Below, in pieces: positions 32,908 through 44,100 of a stretch of 63,520 nt of DNA. This DNA is from Bigelowiella natans CCMP2755. Lineage: Eukaryota > Cercozoa > Chlorarachniophyceae. The position numbers and the translations under genes are program-made. Each line of letters starts with the position of its first letter. The stretch's first letter is position 1. The stretch covers positions 5,001-68,520 of the forward strand of contig ADNK01000546.1 of the NCBI GenBank assembly GCA_000320545.1. The letters run 5' to 3'. The notes under the pieces are model-generated. The model worked only from the letters and a program-made list of their open reading frames with translations, searched no databases and was not told the origin of the DNA.

Positions 32908-35900
32908 GCGTGTTAACATGTTGTCCATTATGATGATCGAATTAGAAGCTAGAATCATGCGCAGCTTAGTACAAATCAGGCGCTTTCCCTCTATCCCCCT
33001 TTCTTCCTCCCCCCCCAAGAAGAACACACGCTCACACACCCATCATCGCATCGCTACTACGTACACAGGCACCTTGCGTCTGGGCGGAGACCCAGTTATT
33101 ACTGAGCGGTTGGCGGCCACTTCCACCACGTCTGCCACTTTGTTTTCCTGTCGTCGTCGTTGATGGGGGTCGACGATGTTGTGTGCGCTGCTGCTGCTGC
33201 TGCTGCTGCTGCATCTGCCTTTTATTCCTCCTCCTCATTGTCGTTGCAACTACGTTTTTAGCCGCAGCGGTGGTAGCGGAAAGTTCACTAGATGCTTCGG
33301 AGAGCTTAGCCTCCATTTGATCGAGGGCGCGATCCTGCGCTTTGGACCTCATCTCTTGCCGCACGATCTTCGAGAGGAGCTGAAGCACTACGTCTTGCAT
33401 GTCCGGGAGGCCCATACCTGAAGTCGTAGTATTGGTAGTAGATGTTGTTATGATTATTTTCAGCAGCACGATCATAAATCATTATAATTCATATGTGACT
33501 ACACTACTACTATACTACGACTAACTGACTGACTGACTGACTGACTTGGATGGCGCTTGAAGAGCTGAGCAGTTAGATTCCCGGGATGTTCCTTGGTATT
33601 CCAGGTAGCAAGGTCGGTGCGAATCTGTACGATTTGGTTCTCAATGAGTGCCTGTCTTGCCTTGAGAGTGTCTGCCGCCTCCAGAGCCTCCACGTACTCG
33701 GCGGTGCCTATTTCAAGCGCCGTAAGCCGCCGCTTGTTGGCTTGCCGCTGTTTTTTCGTCTCTCGAATCTTGATGAGCTTCTCGTTGAGGCGTTGGGTGA
33801 GGTCGCTCTTGGCGACAGCCTCCCCCAGTTCGTATTCGAGACCTGTGCAAAACTTTGTCACGATTGGAGAGGGCTCCGCTAGGTCTCTCGAGGACATGGA
33901 AGATGATTTCCGCCGCAGGGGGTTCTTTCTACCGCTGGCACCTTTACCACTTCGGGTGCTGGCTTTGGTACCGTTTTTATTACTCCTCCTTTTCCTCTCA
34001 AGCATTTTGCTGCCACGCTTGCGGCCCTTACGGCCCGCTCTGGCCTTTGTCTCGAACATTTTCAGCCTTCGTTTGAGAACCTCCTTCTCATCCTCTCGCC
34101 GTTTGATGATGAGGGCCTGCTTGTTGAGCTTGGACTGCAATTTCGTGACCTTGAGCTTAGCCTTGTTGCGTTCACGGACGGCCTTTTGAAGTTCCCTACG
34201 GGTACTCTTGATCCAATTCCTATGGCTCTCGGAAGCCTCTTTCATCTTCCGTTGCAGCACGACCCGCTGCTTTTTGTGACCGGAAATTTCGCCTTGCAAG
34301 CGCTTTAATTTCTCAGCCGCCTTTGCCTTGGATCGCAGAGCCTTCTGGTTCTCCTGATACTTTTTCCGCAACCGAGTGAGATCATCCCCAAGTTTCTTAA
34401 GCTTTGCTTCATATTTGGAAATAATTCTATTATTGGCGGCGTTCCCGCGCCCACCAGTCTGATCAATTTCCTTCAGCGCACGATCGCGCTCATCTTTAAT
34501 GCGCTTCACTTCATCCTCTAGACTATTGATCTTTACCTTAAAATCCTTCTCTATGATACGTGCTCGCTGCTGAGTATGAATAAGCTTTTTCATCAAAAGC
34601 TCCTTCTTCTGGATGTCCTGGTCGAGGTTTTTCACCTCTGAGGTGAGTCCAGCTAAGCGCTCCAAACGTAGCTTCGATTTTTCTATCTCACTCGCACTTG
34701 CATTGCCCCTGCTAGTGTTGTTGTCATCATCATCGTCGTCGTCGTCGGGCAGAATGTGTGAGGCGCACACCTCTGCAGGGATGTTGTTACGGACTTCATT
34801 CAGCAGCACCACCAGGAAGTTGCTGCTACTGTCTTTGTCATCTTCGTCTTGCTTGTCTCCCTTCCCATCTCCTCCTCCTCCCACGGACGGATCTCCACCC
34901 ATAGGCGTGCGTGCAGTGGGGTCAGGCTCAGACAGTCTTGCCACGACAGGGCCAGTTCCAAATGGAGTGGTAACAATGTCGCGGACATACATCATACCGA
35001 ACGCCATTTCGAGCACAATCATCCCGTCATCTCTAATTTCGACGAGATTGCCAGTTCCGTACGATGTACTGACCTCCACATCGCCGTCGTCGTCGTCATC
35101 ATCGTCGTCGTCATTGTCGATAGCTGCGTGAGAGAACTCGCCCAAGGAGACTCGACGACTTTTGAAAGCCTCCTTTCTCGGACGGGAGGCAGCCGAAGAA
35201 TCTGCCGATAACATCGTTTCCAGATCGAGGACACGCCGTCGCAGCTTTGCCACCAAGTCTGGAGAAGAAGAAGTTCAATTAAAAAAGGGTATCGTTAGTT
35301 GCTAGCTCAGGGAAAATTTACATCGGAGAGTCATACGTAGTCTGCCAGTTTCTATTACTTCAAACCAAAATATCTTTCCAGTATTCAGCAATACCTTTGT
35401 CAGCATCTTGATCATCGTCATCGTCGTCATCGGAGTCTGCCGCCGCCTCCACCAACGACGCTAGAAGCTTGCTCTTACGTTCACCACCTAGAAAACATGT
35501 TGTCTATCGAATCTGTGAGTCAAAGTGGCGAGAAAAACGGTACCAGCGTTTGCGCTTCCTCCCCCTTCCTCCTGGGCTTTCTTTATCCTCGTTTTGATTT
35601 TTTGTATCTTACGGCGCATCTTGTCTTGCTCTGTTTCTGCCTCGAGGACCTTATCCCTAAACAAATTCATTGTAGCAGCATCATTCAAACATATCAAAAC
35701 ATGTCAAACTTATCAAAATATGACAAACTTATCTATCAAACAATACACGCACGAGGATTATTGGGGAATATTCGCATTTTCTCTTCATTATCTCTCTCAT
35801 GTTATTCCGATTAGGACCTCATTGCGCTGAGCTGGCCGCGTGTGGTTTCCAAACGCTTTGTAAGTCTTTTCACTTCAAACTCAGAATCTAATAGTTGGTT

Positions 35901-36091
35901 CTGAAAAACGGTTGATAAAAACACCGCAATCATTCTTTCATTCACTTTTGACATCATATGCTTCAAAATTATATGAACTCAAAGGGGAAGGGTTTGCTAT
36001 GGCCAGTGTACCGTGACTTCCTCGTACGCCTCCGACGATATTCCAGCAGCGAGAAAATCTCCCTAGAAGATATTATGAGGTTTGTGGACTA

Positions 36092-36123
<32 letters not shown>

Positions 36124-38317
36124 GATTAGGATTTTGGAAAACTAATGTGAACAGATAACGCACAATCATCATATTCAAATAACATCGTTAGACCAGCCGT
36201 ACCCCTCCGCTCGCCACTAATGCAGTTTCAAGTTCTTTGATTCGTTTGCTCATCTTTTCCTAAAAGTGAAATGTAAGTCGCCGGCTGCACACTTGAGAAA
36301 GATAATTCGAAGGATATGAAAACAAAAAAGTACATACAATCTTGGCTGCCATGGGATCTCTATTTATAACAGGTTTGTTCTTGATGTTCCGCGCTCGGTT
36401 TGCATACCTTTGAGATAAAGATTTTAAATTTGATATTTGGTGGAATAACGGAAATAATTGGATAAGTTTTAAGGAAAAGGAGTTGCTGGGTTTCTCCCCC
36501 CTATGAACGTTCACTACTGCACTAATTACTACTTGAGCGTGTTGAGAGTTTCGTCAAAGTTTGTGTCGGATGGGCTCACACAAGCAATCATCAGGGTCTG
36601 ACTGTTGCCTCCCAACGAATCCTGCATCAAGGTAAGCAACAATGAGTTGATGTGGCACAACTCAGAAATTATTTTTAGAGTAGTAGCACCTGCAACAGAC
36701 GGGTGATCTTTGAGTCTCGGAATGGTACATGCGAGCCCTAAGAGATGACAAACTGCCTCAGCTACCCGGATTTGCAATCAAAATTCAAGAGATTTAAGCA
36801 CTTAAAACCACCACTTCTCACCTTTCGTTTTTCATCTCCAAGTGCGCTGATGACATTTCCCAGGGCGAGCAAACCCTTGTTGATGTTAATGCCTTCTTTC
36901 ATGCGGTCTCCAACCGCGCCCGTACGCTTGAGGCGTTCCGATCCTGCCAGGTCCACGAAGTGAAACTTGGACACAATTGTGTCTTCACGGACATCTGCTT
37001 TGTCGTCGATTTCAACTTGGGTTGTTTGCTTTAAAATCATCGTGAATATTGCGTGAGATCTGGAGGACGTTGCGTTCATTGCCGTAGCCCTAAGTAAGTT
37101 ATTGGTGGGATTAAAGGGTGGTGATGCTGGTGGTGATGATGGTAGATGCGGCTTTTAATAAAAAGGAAGCTACTCCATACTAACCCCGTGACTCTTTGTG
37201 CAGTCCCCCTGTCGAGGGAATTAAGCATATCCTCGGGAGTTTGTGCAATGGCTTCGGTAGCTCCCAAAACTGATATGCCGCCCTGCTTAGTCTCGCGAAT
37301 CTAAATATACATTAAGAGCCCAGTTGGTTTTGATGCACATTTGTGATAAACTTGTGCGTCTCCCTAGTACATCATTATTTACCGATAAATCAGATGTCGC
37401 CAAATTGGGGTTCAAAAGGTCATTGATGCTATCATTATAAATCTCCAAGAATTGGACCTTTAGTTGTTTCAAAATCAAGTATATAGGTGAAATATGATAG
37501 ATTTTTACACAGTATACAATCATGTATGCGTGCAACATAGCTTCATCATCATCTGCAGGCAGTAGTAATTATTTATCCATCGCAACCTTGACTTGGTACG
37601 TCGTAGATGCATTCTTCCCTTCGTCTTTGCCCTCTCCCATTTTCTCTTGAATCTAGATTTTCCAGAAATGGGACCAAATGACAAAAATATATTTAAAAAT
37701 CTAACGGAAGTGGGACTCACAGAGGTAATTAAATGTAGTTGACCTTCGCAAAGACGGTTTCCACCACGCGTGGAACGATACCCAAGGAGTCGTATGCGAC
37801 CTGGTTATTAAGATATTACGAATTTAGTATAGTCTCACATTTTAGTTTATGTTCTCTCTTACGTTGTGGCTTGAAGCCGTTCCCATTGTATAAGTTTTCC
37901 CACTTCCAGTTTGACCATAAGCTAGAATTGTTGCATTGAACCCCTGATGTTGTTTGAAGTCAAGATTACTACTAGATGGGAATCAGCAATCAATTGTCGT
38001 ACTTGCATGAATTTGTCGACCAATCCCTTTACGCAGCTCTCATAGACTCCTTCCTGGTCTATGCCTTCTTCAAATACGTGGTCGTATGTAAAAGCATGAG
38101 ATCTACCGATCACGATTTGTCCTTCCTGCGAAAGAAATTCGCAAACTCGATTAACAAACGAGATACAATTACAGCGCACACGCTATCCGGGGAAAATAAA
38201 ATCCTTGATCAGCACCTGGGGACTACGCAAGCAGCTCTTAGCTCGCTCAGCCCTCTCCTTTGAAGACAAAGGTCGACATCGGACAGCCACGCGGACACTA
38301 CAGTCAGAAGACGACAT
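29543..38317 (-). CDS. Kinesin-4-like motor with coiled coil and three p25-alpha motifs in the tail
   Basis: Starts at ATG 38317 with [10 protein letters not shown]. The motor (about 36200-38317) has [20 protein letters not shown] (switch I), V-D-L-A-G-S-E-R (switch II), [13 protein letters not shown] and [12 protein letters not shown], typical of kinesin-4 (KIF4/KIF21), a plus-end motor acting on chromosomes, spindle or microtubule length. A long coiled coil follows (33535-35250), then basic low-complexity stretches with Gln runs (33190-33215, 31750-31775). Three copies of the tubulin-binding p25-alpha/TPPP motif come next: V-F-D-R-L-T-D-x3-F-T-G near 31290-31340 and 30885-30940, V-F-S-R-L-T-D near 30620-30660. 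The gene ends in a basic peptide at 29543. Junctions checked in the tail keep phase. Treating motor and tail as one gene is inference: no start, stop or promoter-like break was seen between them. Confidence 0.75.
32873..32905. repeat. (TA)n microsatellite inside the kinesin gene
   Basis: About 32 bp of alternating TA in an intron. Other runs in this gene are (GA)n at 31588-31631, (ATG)n at 36091-36122 and GTCA tandem units at 33523-33546 directly at an intron donor. Confidence 0.85.
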
Positions 38318-39171
38318 CGAAAAATATGCCTCTTCTTTGAGATGGCAATGCCTTAGAACTTCTGGGTATTCCTCAATAGATCGATTTGATAGTCTGCGTT
38401 TCTCTCGCTACTGATCAGTGCCCATGAGGGATGGGGCTCGGGGAGTAAAAATTCGAGGGAAATTTCGAGGTAATTCTCAATGAATAAGCAAATGTGCTTT
38501 CTATAGAAAAAATTACCATTGTAAAATATACACTACGACTAAAAATAATGGTTGTCTCTGTGGTGTATTTATATTCAAATTCATCCAAATAGCTACCATA
38601 AACCATTAGAAACTCTCTGAAAAATCGGCAACTCACATTTGCAAGGCTATGAGGAGATAGACTTTTTAGGGCCTATCGAATCGTTCAAGTGCATCGAGAG
38701 GGTGATTGGAGGCGAACAACTGCAAAATTAACACGAATTACCTGCTTTCTAGTTTGCTACTCAAAACCCGAGAAGGACATTGGGTCTTAATTGATAGTGG
38801 GAACGAGCTCGTTCGACAAGATTGAGGAAGGGCCTACATGTAAAACGCAGGGGAAATTGGCCGATGTTGGATTGCTCAAACATGTAAAATTTACTCCCGA
38901 GATCGACGGCAGAAAAAGGCCCAGATGGATATTTTAGGTTGGAGAAAACGCAGTGTGCTGGCAGCATGGCAGCAATGGCAGCACACCCATTAAGATTTGC
39001 CGACCTGGCATGTTGGCGGGAAAATGTTTTGATTTCGGGATGATGTTGAATTTGAAGCATTTAACTGGATTTTTCTCATTGCGACATGATCAACCAATTG
39101 TTTCTCCTAGTCTCACAGTAGTGAACGGAACCTTGCGCTTGTGCCCCAACTGGCTTGTTCCCAGCAATGTG
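38318..39171. other. 5' flank of the kinesin gene, up to the retrotransposon
   Basis: About 850 bp with no supported exon. Open frames at 38761-39060 (-) and 38953-39282 (+) show no family features. Probably contains the kinesin promoter. Confidence 0.4.
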
Positions 39172-39175
39172 AGCT
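39172..39175. repeat. Target-site duplication AGCT, left copy
   Basis: AGCT directly precedes LTR A and is repeated directly after LTR C at 45462-45465, as expected for a 4-bp integration staggered cut. Confidence 0.7.
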
Positions 39176-39501
39176 TGTTGCGCGTAAGGTGTTCACAGGC
39201 CGAGGCGCTACGTGCACAAGTAGGCAGGGGGGGGGAAAGGCACGTTTGCTTCCTTTTGAAGAGTTTTGTTTATTTTTATTAAAGATTATATTTTTATTAA
39301 ATCGTGCACTGCGTAATCATTCGCGAAGCTTTCGCGAATGCCGCCGCACGTGGGGCAGCACACTTCCGGTGTGCTGCCATGAGTCCCGCCGGAACCCACG
39401 TGCCTATGCTGTATTAATATCTACGTTATCTATATTCTATATCCGCGACAACCCCTTTGTTGTCGCACGTGACTTGTGCCCGCGTAGTGGTACGCGCTAC
39501 A
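39176..39501 (-). repeat. LTR A (3' LTR of the retrotransposon)
   Basis: 326 bp, TG...CA, apparently identical to LTR C. It contains three strong stem-loops: 39319-39339, 39354-39378 (10-bp arms GGCAGCACAC/GTGTGCTGCC) and 39445-39466 (arms GCGACAAC/GTTGTCGC), plus a G run of variable length. Confidence 0.9.
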
Positions 39502-39746
39502 CCTCCCCCAAGTCACGTTGCTCCTTCCTTCCTTCCTTATTCCCTTAGACCTTCATCGCTTTCGGAACTTCACCAACCACCAGGTAATAGATTCCTCTCT
39601 AACCTTATCTCCTTTGTCGCTTACCCAGAACTCACCTTCGTCCTTAGGTTCGTGTCCATACCAGCCCTCTGCATCAAGGTCCCCCAGGACCTTATACCAG
39701 TGCTCAAAGGGTAAGTCGGGAACAGCTAGGTAGAGTAGCTGATATT
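39502..39746 (-). repeat. 245-bp duplicate of the pol 3' end between LTR A and LTR B
   Basis: Appears identical to 40074-40318, the segment that adjoins LTR B inside the element. It carries the last codons of the pol frame and the polypurine tract. Confidence 0.9.
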
Positions 39747-40073
39747 TGTTGCGCGTAAGGTGTTCACAGGCCGAGGCGCTACGTGCACAAGTAGGCAGGG
39801 GGGGGGGAAAGGCACGTTTGCTTCCTTTTGAAGAGTTGTGTTTATTTTTATTAAAGATTATATTTTTATTAAATCGTGCACTGCGTAATCATTCGCGAAG
39901 CTTTCGCGAATGCCGCCGCACGTGGGGCAGCACACTTCCGGTGTGCTGCCCATGAGTCCCGCCGGAACCCACGTGCTATGCTGTATTAATATCTACGTTA
40001 TCTATATTCTATATCCGCGACAACCCCTTTGTTGTCGCACGTGACTTGTGCCCGCGTAGTGGTACGCGCTACA
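39747..40073 (-). repeat. LTR B (internal, diverged LTR)
   Basis: 327 bp. It differs from LTRs A and C by one extra G in the G run, one base change (GAGTTGTG for GAGTTTTG), one extra C (GCTGCCCATG) and one missing C (CGTGCTATG). Confidence 0.9.
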
Positions 40074-40083
40074 CCTCCCCCAA
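40074..40083 (-). promoter_or_regulatory. Polypurine tract next to LTR B
   Basis: On the minus strand TTGGGGGAGG abuts the LTR. It is the expected primer site for plus-strand DNA synthesis. The same tract lies next to LTR A at 39502-39511. Confidence 0.7.
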
Positions 40084-40124
40084 GTCACGTTGCTCCTTCC
40101 TTCCTTCCTTATTCCCTTAGACCT

Positions 40125-41189
40125 TCATCGCTTTCGGAACTTCACCAACCACCAGGTAATAGATTCCTCTCTAACCTTATCTCCTTTGTCGCTTACCCAG
40201 AACTCACCTTCGTCCTTAGGTTCGTGTCCATACCAGCCCTCTGCATCAAGGTCCCCCAGGACCTTATACCAGTGCTCAAAGGGTAAGTCGGGAACAGCTA
40301 GGTAGAGTAGCTGATATTTTCCGTCCTTTATTTTCATAGCTACCCTCTCCATATTTCGTAATCCAGGGTAGCCTAGATAGACAATCTTCATGCGCCAATC
40401 GTCGTTCACCCTGACCTTATTGTTTCCATATTCCACATCGAACTTAGGTCGGGGTCCTAAACAAGGCATTGCTCGCTCCCACACAGTAGGGTTTACTTTA
40501 ACATCCTCTAGGAGCTTCTCACCGATATCATAATTCTTTAGGTGACTGATGTGGCGCAAGGTGACCCTGTTCCCATCATAGATGTAGTACTGCTTCCTCC
40601 CCTTCCTCTCGGTAACCTTTGCAACGCCACCCCAGAAGGGGTCTTGTTTATTTCTCGATCTCAGATTTACCTTGGCCCTAACATACTGTCCTTCCTTTAG
40701 AACTCGGCCATCGTACGGGACCTTCTCGTCTTCGCTCTCGGTATCGTCGTCGTTGTCGTCGCCTTCTTCCCTCTCCTTATCCTTGATACCTCCCCCAGAC
40801 GTGAAGGTGTCGTTTACTAACCCTTGTATCTTGTCTGGTGTGGTGCTATTTATCCTGCTTAGGTTGGCCAAGGTGCGGTGGAGTCGCTCTACCTTGGAGT
40901 TGGACTGGGCATAGTATACAGGTGAGGCATCAATATTAGGGTGTGGTAGCTGTAGAAGAGAGGTCTCATTATCCACATGTAACTTCTTTGGTATCTTGTT
41001 TATGCTAACTTCATCAGGGATAGCCTGGAGCTCAGACTCCCAGGTACGGTAGCAGTTAGTAAGCCTCTGCTTATATAAGCCTTTGTTTTTTAGCAACGTT
41101 GACCTTGATAATCTTTTTAACCCAGCACTTTCCAGTGGCCACATCAACGAAGGTAAGGTAGTGATAGCCATCGTACTTATAAACATCAA
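40125..41189 (-). CDS. Retrotransposon pol, 3' frame: integrase catalytic core and C-terminal domain
   Basis: The usable frame begins near 41085, where the upstream frame loses sense, and ends at 40125. It carries the second Asp (L-H-V-D-N-E) and the Glu (N-S-K-V-E-R-L-H-R) of the integrase D-D-E triad. An acidic linker follows, then a GPY/F-like module (W-G-G-V-A-K-V, V-T-L-R-H-I-S-H-L) and a further C-terminal domain I do not recognise (W-E-R-A-M-P-C-L-G-P region to the end). It lies in the +1 frame relative to the gag-pol frame. Confidence 0.8.
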   Translation of the reverse strand: MMFISTMAITTLPSLMWPLESAGLKRLSRSTLLKNKGLYKQRLTNCYRTWESELQAIPDEVSINKIPKKLHVDNETSLLQLPHPNIDASPVYYAQSNSKVERLHRTLANLSRINSTTPDKIQGLVNDTFTSGGGIKDKEREEGDDNDDDTESEDEKVPYDGRVLKEGQYVRAKVNLRSRNKQDPFWGGVAKVTERKGRKQYYIYDGNRVTLRHISHLKNYDIGEKLLEDVKVNPTVWERAMPCLGPRPKFDVEYGNNKVRVNDDWRMKIVYLGYPGLRNMERVAMKIKDGKYQLLYLAVPDLPFEHWYKVLGDLDAEGWYGHEPKDEGEFWVSDKGDKVREESITWWLVKFRKR

Positions 41190-44100
41190 TTTGCACGATA
41201 TCTAAGAAGTTCCTTGCTTTGATTTTCTTAGATGCACGGCTCTTGCTGGACTCCTTGGTGGCGACGCCTGCCGCCTTCAAGCTGGAGCACCTGCAGCCAC
41301 GCAGGTATGTCCTTATCTCTTTTAGCTTGTAGGGCCAGTAGTAATGGTAGAGTAGAGCAGTGATATGGTTTTCTCCTACGTGTGCAGGTCCATGGGCGGT
41401 AAAGAGAAGGGCTCCCCTGGTCCGCCGTGGCACGTAGGTACGCCTAACATTATTAGTGTATACATATATCCTATCACTAAGTACCTCATGCTTGTGTTTG
41501 TATTTATCCAGGTGTTCTTGAAGGTGCTGGAGCTCCTCTGGCTCAGGCAGGAAGTCGCCGTCCTCGAAGGTAATCGCGTTAACCATAGGGGTGACCTGGG
41601 TAGGGACTTTCTTTTCGAACAGCCTGCTGAAATAGTCAGCAAGCTGCTTGTCTCCTGGTGCGTAGACCACTGTCCTCTTGTCCCTAAACTCTTCCGTGTC
41701 CGCCCTCATAGCTGCATACTCATCGTTAGGCGCTTCGAGCTTGCGGTCGATGCCTAGGAGGGGGTTGTGGTCAGTCATTAAGGTGAAGCTGGGCACCGAC
41801 AGCAGGTAGTATCTTAGTTTCCTCTGCGCCTCAGTCATGGCTTTATACTCTCCTTTTGTAGGGCTGTACTTGGCCTCAGCTGCTGTGCAGGCCCTGCCCC
41901 ACACCCGTATGATCTGCTGGTCTTGGGTAAGTACAGCAGCCATACCTAGCTTAGACCAGTCTGTCCATAGGGTAGCTGGTCTAGTAGTGTCTAGCTTAGC
42001 ATTCAATAGGGTGTTGCTGCATAACTTTATTAGGTTATCGAAGTGGGCATCAAGGCCAGCCTTGGCCCACACCTTAGCGAAGCTGAGGCCTACAGAGTTC
42101 TCCTTCCGGTAAGCAGTAGTAAAAGCAGCTGCAGTCCTAGCGTAGGTAGGGGAGAACCTACGTAGTATCCAAGCTGCAGTGTGCAAGAATGACTTTAATT
42201 TCTTTGCATTCTTAGGTTTAGGGGCTTGCTGTAGTGCTGCTACTTTCTCGGGGTTTGGGGTGATGCGGCCTTGCTCCAGGTAATATCCACACCACTTGAT
42301 TCTTGTAGCTAGGAATGTACACTTCTGCAGTCTAATAGTAAAACCGAAGTGTGCAAACCTAATAAATATATTTTCCAGGAGGAAGATCTGAGCGACGACT
42401 GTGTTGGTACATATTATGTCATCATCCACATACACAAACACAAACACCCACAACACAGACGCCATCCCATCATGTGTGTATGCCCTGTAGTTCTGACTAC
42501 TGAACGCATCCCCTGATATGCTTAGGCCGTAAGGGAATACGACGAAGTGCCACTTCCTGTGCCTGCTGGAGAACGCGGTAATGGGGCGGGAGGTTTTGTG
42601 GATGGGTGTCTGCATGTATGATTCATTTTTATCTAGGGAAGAGTAGTATTTGTATCCTATGACGTGTTCAATAACGTCATCTATCCTTGGTGTAGGTGTC
42701 TGGATCCTCTTTATTACTCGGTTGTGGCGGATGAAGTTGTGCGCCAGGCGGAAGAAAGGGTAAGTAGGTTTCTTAGCTAGCACATGTCTCACGTTCCATG
42801 GTGAGTTGCTTGGCTCTATCTTCCCTTCCTTTGCCCATTCATTGATCTGCCACTCTATCTTTTCCCAGTCCGCTTCCGGTCGCCTATGTTCTGGGTCATT
42901 GATGATGCACTCTTCGTATCCCTTCTTTAGCTCGATCTTTACTGGGGTAAGCTTGCTGGAGGGCTTCGTCGTCGGCTTGGTGATGTCAGAGTACTTCTCG
43001 TTTAATATTTTATTAATGTACTTTTTGCCTTTGTCGATATCCCAATCATCAGCTGGGGGGGTCTTGTCCAGTAGCTCCGTTATCTGTCGGATGGTCTTGC
43101 CGGGGTTCTTCTTCCGTAGCTCGGTAGGTGTAGGTAGCTTGTTGTCCGCTAGGTCCATAAACTCTAACGCATTAACGCTTGACTCAGAGGTCCACTCGTC
43201 AAGCCGTATCATGTTCTGGCTGATGGTCCTGCCTGACTTCTTTGGCAACTTAGCAAAGTATATCTTGTGATTGTAGAATGATATGATCCCCCCTAATTTT
43301 TCTAGGGCATCCTGTCCGAGGAGTAGTTCCATGGATAAAGTCATGGCTACTCGGGTCTTGATTTGGGTCTCCGCGTCGCTGCCAGGTATCTGTAGCTTTA
43401 GCATTAGCTCACCGACGGTCTTCATGGAAGAGCTTCCGTCTGCTTGAGCATATTTACGTTCTTTCTTAGTCACTTGATCCAATAGTCCTAACCTTCTTAC
43501 TGTGCTTAGGCTTATGAAGGACTTCGGCATGCTGCCACTATCCCAAAGGGCAGGTAGTTTCTTGTAGTCTCCGTAGCTGTCTTTAACTTTAACCTTGGTC
43601 ATAGCAACTTTGATAGTCCTGTTAGCGTCTTCGTCATTAATGTTGCATACTCCTAAGTTCTTTATGTCGTCTAGGGTCATGGGCTTGTCTTGGTCCTGCG
43701 TTGCTGGTACTGCTGTCTTCGTCGGCGCCTGCTTAAGGTGATCTAATATTCCGTTTATCTGCTGCTGTATAGCATTGATACTGTTCTGCTTTTTGTTCTT
43801 ATATTTATTGTTCTTCCCGTTGTTGCTGCCTTGCCATTTGCTGTTGTTATATCCTTGTCCTCTGCCTTTCTTTCTCTTTAACTTCTCGTAGTGTTCGTTG
43901 AGCTGCCTGATCGTCATCCTGGGTCGTCCTTCTTTCCTGTCTCTGCAGTCTTTAGCGGTGTGTTTCCCTTTACGTGAGCAGTATCCGCAACGTCGGTTAC
44001 CTTCCCTGTCCTTGTACCAGTCTCGCTGCGGCTTAATAGCGTTAATGTTTCCTATGCCAGGTACCTTAGGGCTGGTAAACTTGCGGTCCTGCTCCTGCTC

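Noticed and set aside
41071-41095. Retroviral-type -1 slippery heptamer AAAAAAC at the frame junction
   Set aside because: The downstream frame is +1, and the zero frame is read AAA-AAA-C, so the -1 mechanism does not fit.
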